Position numbers and translations under genes: made by a program. From a virus, in the IMG/VR virus record IMGVR_UViG_3300037493_000930, positions 1 to 24,933 of that record: a DNA stretch of 24,933 bases; one strand, given 5' to 3'. Below the pieces are notes generated by a model. The model searched no databases, had not been told where the DNA came from, and saw nothing but the letters and a program-made list of their open reading frames with translations. Shown here in pieces: positions 21,738-24,933 of this stretch (positions within the stretch are counted from its first letter, which is position 1; each line of letters opens with the position of its first letter).

Positions 21738-22462
21738 GTTTTGGCGGCGATAGCTCAACAGTAGAGCTTCCCCTATTCCAAGGGGAGGATGGCGGTGCAA
21801 TTCCGACCTCGCCGCTCCAACTTTTATTTAGGCCAATAACAAACCACACGGCAAACCTTGTGGCAGTTGAAAGCCATTACGCTCACAGAAAAGCACCTAT
21901 AACTTGGGCATTCGGAGCGTTCTTTAATAACAATCTGGTTGGCATAATTACATTTGGAAAGCCACCATCACAACATTTGTGCATTGGAGTTTGTGGGCGA
22001 GAAAACCAAGAAAGGGTATATGAATTAAATAGGCTTTGGATGAATGACATTTGCCCGAAAAACTCTGAAAGCAGATTCATCGGTTGGGCATTAAGGGAGT
22101 TAAGCAAAATAAAGCCACCACTAATAATAGTAAGCTATGCAGACACGGAGCAAAACCATTCTGGCATAGTTTATAGATCGACAAATTGGATTTATACTGG
22201 GCAAACAAAGCCAGTTTTAGAATACCAAGTTAAGGGAATTAAAATGCACAGCAAGACGGTGTCGAATAGCGTTGGTCAATCCACCGACAAAAAAAGCAAA
22301 AAGCAAATGCTGGAAGAACTTTATGGCGATAATTTTTATATGAAAGAACGGAGCAAAAAGCATCGGTTCGTTTATTTTTGCAATCCAAAGGACAGAATGC
22401 TTCTGAAGTGGGATGTAGAACAACCCAAAACCACCCCTTGCATCAACCAAGACTCAAAGTAA
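21734..22462 (+). CDS. Mom-like DNA modification protein
   Basis: A 242-residue GNAT-fold protein similar to phage Mu Mom and related phage proteins, which modify adenine in DNA (methylcarbamoylation in Mu) and protect it from restriction. Characteristic segments are ESHYAHRKAPITWAFGAFF (46-64), LVGIITFGKPPSQHL (68-82), YELNRLWMNDICPKN (96-110) followed by SESRFIGWALREL, and VSYADTEQNHSGIVYRSTNW (133-152) with IYTG. An extension at 160-200 is lysine-rich and a C-terminal HRFVYFCNPKDRMLLKW resembles the end of other members. ATG is in an ATGA overlap. No separate com-type activator is recognisable nearby. Confidence 0.68.
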   Translation: MSFGGDSSTVELPLFQGEDGGAIPTSPLQLLFRPITNHTANLVAVESHYAHRKAPITWAFGAFFNNNLVGIITFGKPPSQHLCIGVCGRENQERVYELNRLWMNDICPKNSESRFIGWALRELSKIKPPLIIVSYADTEQNHSGIVYRSTNWIYTGQTKPVLEYQVKGIKMHSKTVSNSVGQSTDKKSKKQMLEELYGDNFYMKERSKKHRFVYFCNPKDRMLLKWDVEQPKTTPCINQDSK

Positions 22463-22474
22463 GTTGCAAATTCG

Positions 22475-22771
22475 ATGAATGAATCCTATGTATCCGCAGA
22501 GGCCAAGGCCAATGGCATCCTTTCCGACCGCTACCCCGGCAAGGAACTGGAAAAACTTTACGCCACGACCCGCAACCAAGCGACCATCGATATGTTGAGG
22601 GATGCCGTGTTCACTCTAATCACAAACGAAATCCCCACTTGCACGATTGCCGAAGTGCTAAAGAAAACCCACGGAGCAATACAGTACCACCTACGATATT
22701 TGGAGGGCAGGGGCAAAATCAAAAGGCCAAACAAGCGATGTCATTGGACGGAGGTGAAGCGTGAAGATTAA
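22475..22771 (+). CDS. Winged-helix-like protein
   Basis: A 98-residue protein. A helix-turn-helix is formed by AVFTLITNEIPTCTIAEVLK and HGAIQYHLRYLEGRGKI with a basic wing (KRPNKRCHWTEV). Its architecture suggests a transcriptional regulator or DNA-binding accessory. Follows the Mom-like gene by 12 bases; ends in an 11-base overlap with the next gene. Confidence 0.5.
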   Translation: MNESYVSAEAKANGILSDRYPGKELEKLYATTRNQATIDMLRDAVFTLITNEIPTCTIAEVLKKTHGAIQYHLRYLEGRGKIKRPNKRCHWTEVKRED

Positions 22772-23315
22772 CAAGATGGAAGCCAAGGCAATCGAGGCAC
22801 AGATCGACAAGCTCAAGACCCCGATTGACAACGAGCAGGGCAAAAGAACCAAGGGAGACGAATCCCCATCGAGACGCTACCGCCATTTGTGCGAGCGACT
22901 CCACTTCTTAACGATGAAAAAAGCACTCATCATCCTAGCCATCACGCTCTTATGCTCAAGCCAAGCGGCGAACATAATGATCGAAACCCCAAAGCCACCA
23001 GCCAAGAAAACCATCAAGGCCAGAATCACGGCCTACTGGTTAGGCGAGGACGAGTTCGGGTGGAAAAGCTCAACTGGAAAACGGTTAGTCTCTGGCAAGT
23101 CTTGTGCAGTAGACCCCAAAATCATCCCCTACGGAACGACCCTACTCATTGAGGGCAAGGCATACCACGCACACGATACTGGAACGGCGGTTATCTCACG
23201 GAAGGCATCGGGCAAAACCAAGCTCCCAGTTATCGACCTTTTCTATGCCAGCGAACGGCAAGCTAGGCGGGAGTTGGCAAGGGTGGGACGGACAGCAGTG
23301 GTTGAAATCCAATGA
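22761..23315 (+). CDS. 3D-domain protein with internal signal-anchor
   Basis: A 184-residue protein. The GTG at 22761 has an excellent GGAGGTGAAGC ribosome site. Residues 1-51 are charged and helical; residue 52 is an internal Met (base 22914) opening a signal-like segment, MKKALIILAITLLCSSQAA. The C-terminal 3D domain (named for three Asp) is clear: ARITAYW (87-93), AVDPKIIPYGTTLLIEG (116-132), YHAHDTGTAV (135-144) and VIDLFYASERQARRELA (157-173), with D118, D139 and D159. Such domains are found in peptidoglycan-active proteins. The long form would be an inner-membrane protein with the enzyme outside; the short form could be secreted. Confidence 0.65.
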   Translation: MKINKMEAKAIEAQIDKLKTPIDNEQGKRTKGDESPSRRYRHLCERLHFLTMKKALIILAITLLCSSQAANIMIETPKPPAKKTIKARITAYWLGEDEFGWKSSTGKRLVSGKSCAVDPKIIPYGTTLLIEGKAYHAHDTGTAVISRKASGKTKLPVIDLFYASERQARRELARVGRTAVVEIQ

Positions 23316-23848
23316 ACTACCACCAAGGCCAAGACCCAGCCGACAGCATCTTGGCGAGCTACACGCCCAATATGGCAGACCACATCGACACGCTTGAGGA
23401 TAGGGTCAAAGAACGGCTCGCCCAAATGAAGGCGATGAACCCAGCCATCGACCTAGACCAGCTTGCGAAGCTCACGGCAGAGGTTGTGGAACAGACCATT
23501 AAGCACGAAGGCGATTCCCAGATGTTGAGGCATAGGCGAGACGATACCCTAGACGAAGCCCTACTAGCCCTAGCATCGAACCGAAGCCCAGACAGCCTCA
23601 CGGCCATAGCCAAGCGTTACATCAACCCCTCAACTGGCAAGCCCTATACCAGAGCGGCCATCTCGGCACGGCTTACGGAGTTAAGTCAACGAACCGGGCT
23701 GGTTTTACGCATCCAACGGAGCGAAAGGGTGAGGCAAATCTACAAGGAGCGAGCCTTACGAGTCCACAAAAAGAGGCGGGAGGAATGCCCCAAATGGAAC
23801 AAGGAAGCGTGGGAAAAAGGCATAAAAAAGCGAGGGAAAAAACGGTGA
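23312..23848 (+). CDS. DNA-binding protein, possibly small-terminase-like
   Basis: A 178-residue protein. An N-terminal coiled coil (HIDTLEDRVKERLAQM) is followed by a helix-turn-helix-like region (DEALLALASNRSPDSLTAIA, RAAISARLTELSQRTGL) and a very basic C-terminus (KRGKKR). The arrangement, and its place near the end of a gene string that may be followed by packaging genes outside the window, would fit a small terminase subunit; a regulator is equally possible. It overlaps both neighbours (ATGA-type and GTGA). Confidence 0.45.
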   Translation: MNYHQGQDPADSILASYTPNMADHIDTLEDRVKERLAQMKAMNPAIDLDQLAKLTAEVVEQTIKHEGDSQMLRHRRDDTLDEALLALASNRSPDSLTAIAKRYINPSTGKPYTRAAISARLTELSQRTGLVLRIQRSERVRQIYKERALRVHKKRREECPKWNKEAWEKGIKKRGKKR

Positions 23849-24141
23849 CAACTGGCTCAAAAGTAGTGTGTGTGGACGATAGATTTCCACCCGACCTTCT
23901 GGCTTTTTACAACGCCCTACCGATCAAGGATAGGCATTACACCATAAGGGGCATAGGCATAGGGGTTGCTTTGAACGGAGAGGCAGGGGAAGTTGTGGTT
24001 TATTTGGAGGGTCTAAACAACCCCTGCTCAACGACCCCTCCCCACCCAGAGCGAGGCTTTGCACAGCATAGATTTCGAGAGATCGAACCAGCCCCATCGG
24101 AGGAGGCAGAGATTGAGGAGCTTGAGGAGGCTCTAGTCTAG
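23845..24141 (+). CDS. Hypothetical phage protein
   Basis: A 98-residue protein beginning in the GTGA overlap at 23845; a further upstream ATG would add a basic tail-like N-terminus read from the previous gene's frame. Segments KVVCVDDRFPPDLLAFYNALP and HYTIRGIGIGV, then GEVVVYLEGLNN and FAQHRFREIEP form a small beta-sheet protein of a type common in phage genomes with no known role. It ends in a very acidic tail (EEAEIEELEEA). Confidence 0.55.
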   Translation: MTTGSKVVCVDDRFPPDLLAFYNALPIKDRHYTIRGIGIGVALNGEAGEVVVYLEGLNNPCSTTPPHPERGFAQHRFREIEPAPSEEAEIEELEEALV

Positions 24142-24172
24142 CCCAAAAAACCAAGCCTTTTTAACCCACGAA

Positions 24173-24196
24173 ACCACAACCACAACCACAACCACA
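24173..24196 (+). repeat. ACCACA tandem repeat in leader
   Basis: Four exact copies of ACCACA in the 71-base gap before the gene at 24213. The stretch has no G and cannot fold on its own, so it may act as an unstructured translation leader; GACATCCT follows just before the start codon. AAAAAA and TTTTT stretches at 24145-24162 do not form a GC-rich terminator stem. Confidence 0.6.
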
Positions 24197-24212
24197 GAAA
24201 GACATCCTAAAA

Positions 24213-24686
24213 ATGAGCGAAAAACAGATCGGAATGGAGCTACAGAAAACGGTGAGGCAGTTAGAAAAGGCCAAGGAAAATGCCATCGAACAGATGGGGC
24301 AAGCGATAGGGCTGGCCGCCGATGCTGGCGACATCCTCCTATCGGCGAGGGTGGAGGGGTTAGACCTCGACACCATCCAAGAGGTAGCAGGAATAAACGG
24401 TGAGCAAGCAAGGCGGTACGAGCGTGTGGCAAAGGCAAGGCCATCCCTGCAAGCCCCTACCCCCGGTGGCCTCAAGCAGTTAGCCCTTTGGACTGGCTTG
24501 CTACCCGACCCCATCGAGACCAGCAACCCAAAGGCCGAGCAAGCGTGGCATAGCTACATAATCAAAGCCCGCCAATGGCTCGCCCGCAAGACCCCCGCCC
24601 AATGGACACCCGCCCAGCGTACCCAGTTCCTTGAGGAGGCACGACCCATAGTGGAGGCATACAAGGAGGCGGGAGGCGAGCTATGA
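24213..24686 (+). CDS. Hypothetical helical protein with helix-turn-helix-like segment
   Basis: A 157-residue helical protein. The N-terminus is a long helix (MELQKTVRQLEKAKENAIEQ), and EGLDLDTIQEVAGINGEQAR with RYERVAKARP reads as a helix-turn-helix. The C-terminal part has repeated WTPAQ/TPAQW and helices (RTQFLEEARPIVEAYKEAG). It might be a regulator or an accessory of the packaging machinery. It is the last gene that looks convincingly coding. Confidence 0.5.
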   Translation: MSEKQIGMELQKTVRQLEKAKENAIEQMGQAIGLAADAGDILLSARVEGLDLDTIQEVAGINGEQARRYERVAKARPSLQAPTPGGLKQLALWTGLLPDPIETSNPKAEQAWHSYIIKARQWLARKTPAQWTPAQRTQFLEEARPIVEAYKEAGGEL

Positions 24687-24933
24687 CCCATAAGGCACAT
24701 ACCCAAAAGGGATATGCGACTTACAAAAGGCGGCTTTTGCAAGTGCTTGATTTGCTAGTAGGTTACGCATTATGCGTAAAGCGATGCACCACAAGGACTT
24801 GCAAGTGGGACAATATGGCACACTCTGTAAGTACCTATAACCACGCACACTTACATAGCTTGCGTAAGTATGCGGTGTATCAACAAGTTAGGAGACTCCT
24901 ATTTTGCCAAAACCCTCCAAACGGGTTCCGAGG
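24683..24933 (+). CDS. Open frame to the window edge (3' partial, doubtful)
   Basis: An 83-codon frame in ATGA overlap with the previous gene and open to the right edge. A good GGAGG sequence lies upstream. The predicted peptide (MTHKAHTQKGYATYKRRLLQ, then many Cys, His and Tyr) has no family resemblance, and the DNA is filled with short palindromes that look non-coding. It could be a real gene read into the next one or a chance frame over a regulatory region. Confidence 0.3.
   Translation, partial: MTHKAHTQKGYATYKRRLLQVLDLLVGYALCVKRCTTRTCKWDNMAHSVSTYNHAHLHSLRKYAVYQQVRRLLFCQNPPNGFR
24719..24869. repeat. Cluster of ACTTRC/GYAAGT hexamers
   Basis: Seven copies of ACTTRC or its complement GYAAGT occur in 151 bases: 24719, 24739, 24797, 24801, 24827, 24849 and 24864. 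They form an imperfect 11-pair inverted repeat (24719-24729 with 24734-24744, loop GCGG), a perfect 10-base palindrome ACTTGCAAGT (24797-24806) and a 6-pair inverted repeat (24849-24854 with 24864-24869). Such clustering suggests a protein-binding array, for example an origin, operator or packaging site. Confidence 0.6.
24763..24779. promoter_or_regulatory. Perfect 8-base inverted repeat, possible operator
   Basis: TTACGCAT at 24763-24770 and ATGCGTAA at 24772-24779 are perfect complements around a single T, giving a 17-base operator-like palindrome. It lies inside the hexamer cluster but has a different core (ACGCAT), so it may bind a different protein, such as one of the helix-turn-helix proteins upstream. 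Confidence 0.45.

Noticed and set aside
24145-24162. A-run and T-run pair after the gene at 23845
   Set aside because: The possible stem is made only of A-T pairs with no GC core, so an intrinsic terminator is not supported.
24133-24526. Reverse-strand frames near the right end
   Set aside because: They overlap two convincing + strand genes and derive from the ACCACA repeat and coding shadows.
1-24933. CRISPR array
   Set aside because: No series of identical 20-40 base repeats with regular spacers was seen; the repeats found are short tandem or protein-coding repeats.

Overview
The window is a densely packed stretch of a tailed double-stranded DNA phage (Caudoviricetes), probably with a siphovirus-type tail. 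Every gene I accept reads on the + strand, most neighbours overlap by a few bases (ATGA, GTGA or TAATG junctions), and the order is that of a phage late region running into lysis and then DNA-metabolism genes. No terminase, portal, capsid, integrase or repressor is recognisable, so this is part of a larger genome and its lifestyle cannot be judged. Lipoprotein-like small proteins beside an endolysin and a GT9/heptosyltransferase-like enzyme suggest a Gram-negative host. CTAG is common, which argues weakly against an enteric host. The host is otherwise unidentified.

Layout. Positions 1-3505: a cassette of three glycosyltransferase-like and two methyltransferase-like genes, plus one small unknown, placed directly before tail genes. 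Positions 3522-14078: tail and adsorption genes. These are a possible head-closure protein, two tandem paralogous tail-terminator-like proteins, a repetitive fibre, a lipoprotein microgene with an XhlA-like membrane protein, a possible tail tube, a tail assembly chaperone pair joined by a clear -1 frameshift signal, a short tape measure (480 aa), and a second large fibre/baseplate protein. Positions 14102-15151: lysis cassette with a holin-like protein, two overlapping spanin-like membrane and lipoprotein genes, and an M15-type endolysin. Positions 15156-16521: a MazG-like protein, a metallophosphoesterase and a winged-helix-like protein.

Positions 16606-24686: early or middle-type genes. They include a minimal ATP-ligase-like nucleotidyltransferase, a PD-(D/E)XK nuclease, a recombination/replication-type protein ending in an SSB-like acidic tip, a GIY-YIG nuclease, a replication-initiator-like protein containing a heptamer tandem repeat, several helix-turn-helix proteins, a Mom-like DNA modification enzyme, a 3D-domain protein, and small unknowns. 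The last 200 bases hold a dense cluster of ACTTRC/GYAAGT hexamers and palindromes that looks like a regulatory or origin-type site rather than ordinary coding DNA.

The strongest non-gene signals are the frameshift element (8352-8401), the hexamer cluster (24719-24869), the period-7 repeat in the initiator-like gene (20733-20763), and recurrent TTGACA and GAAATCCT motifs just upstream of gene starts.
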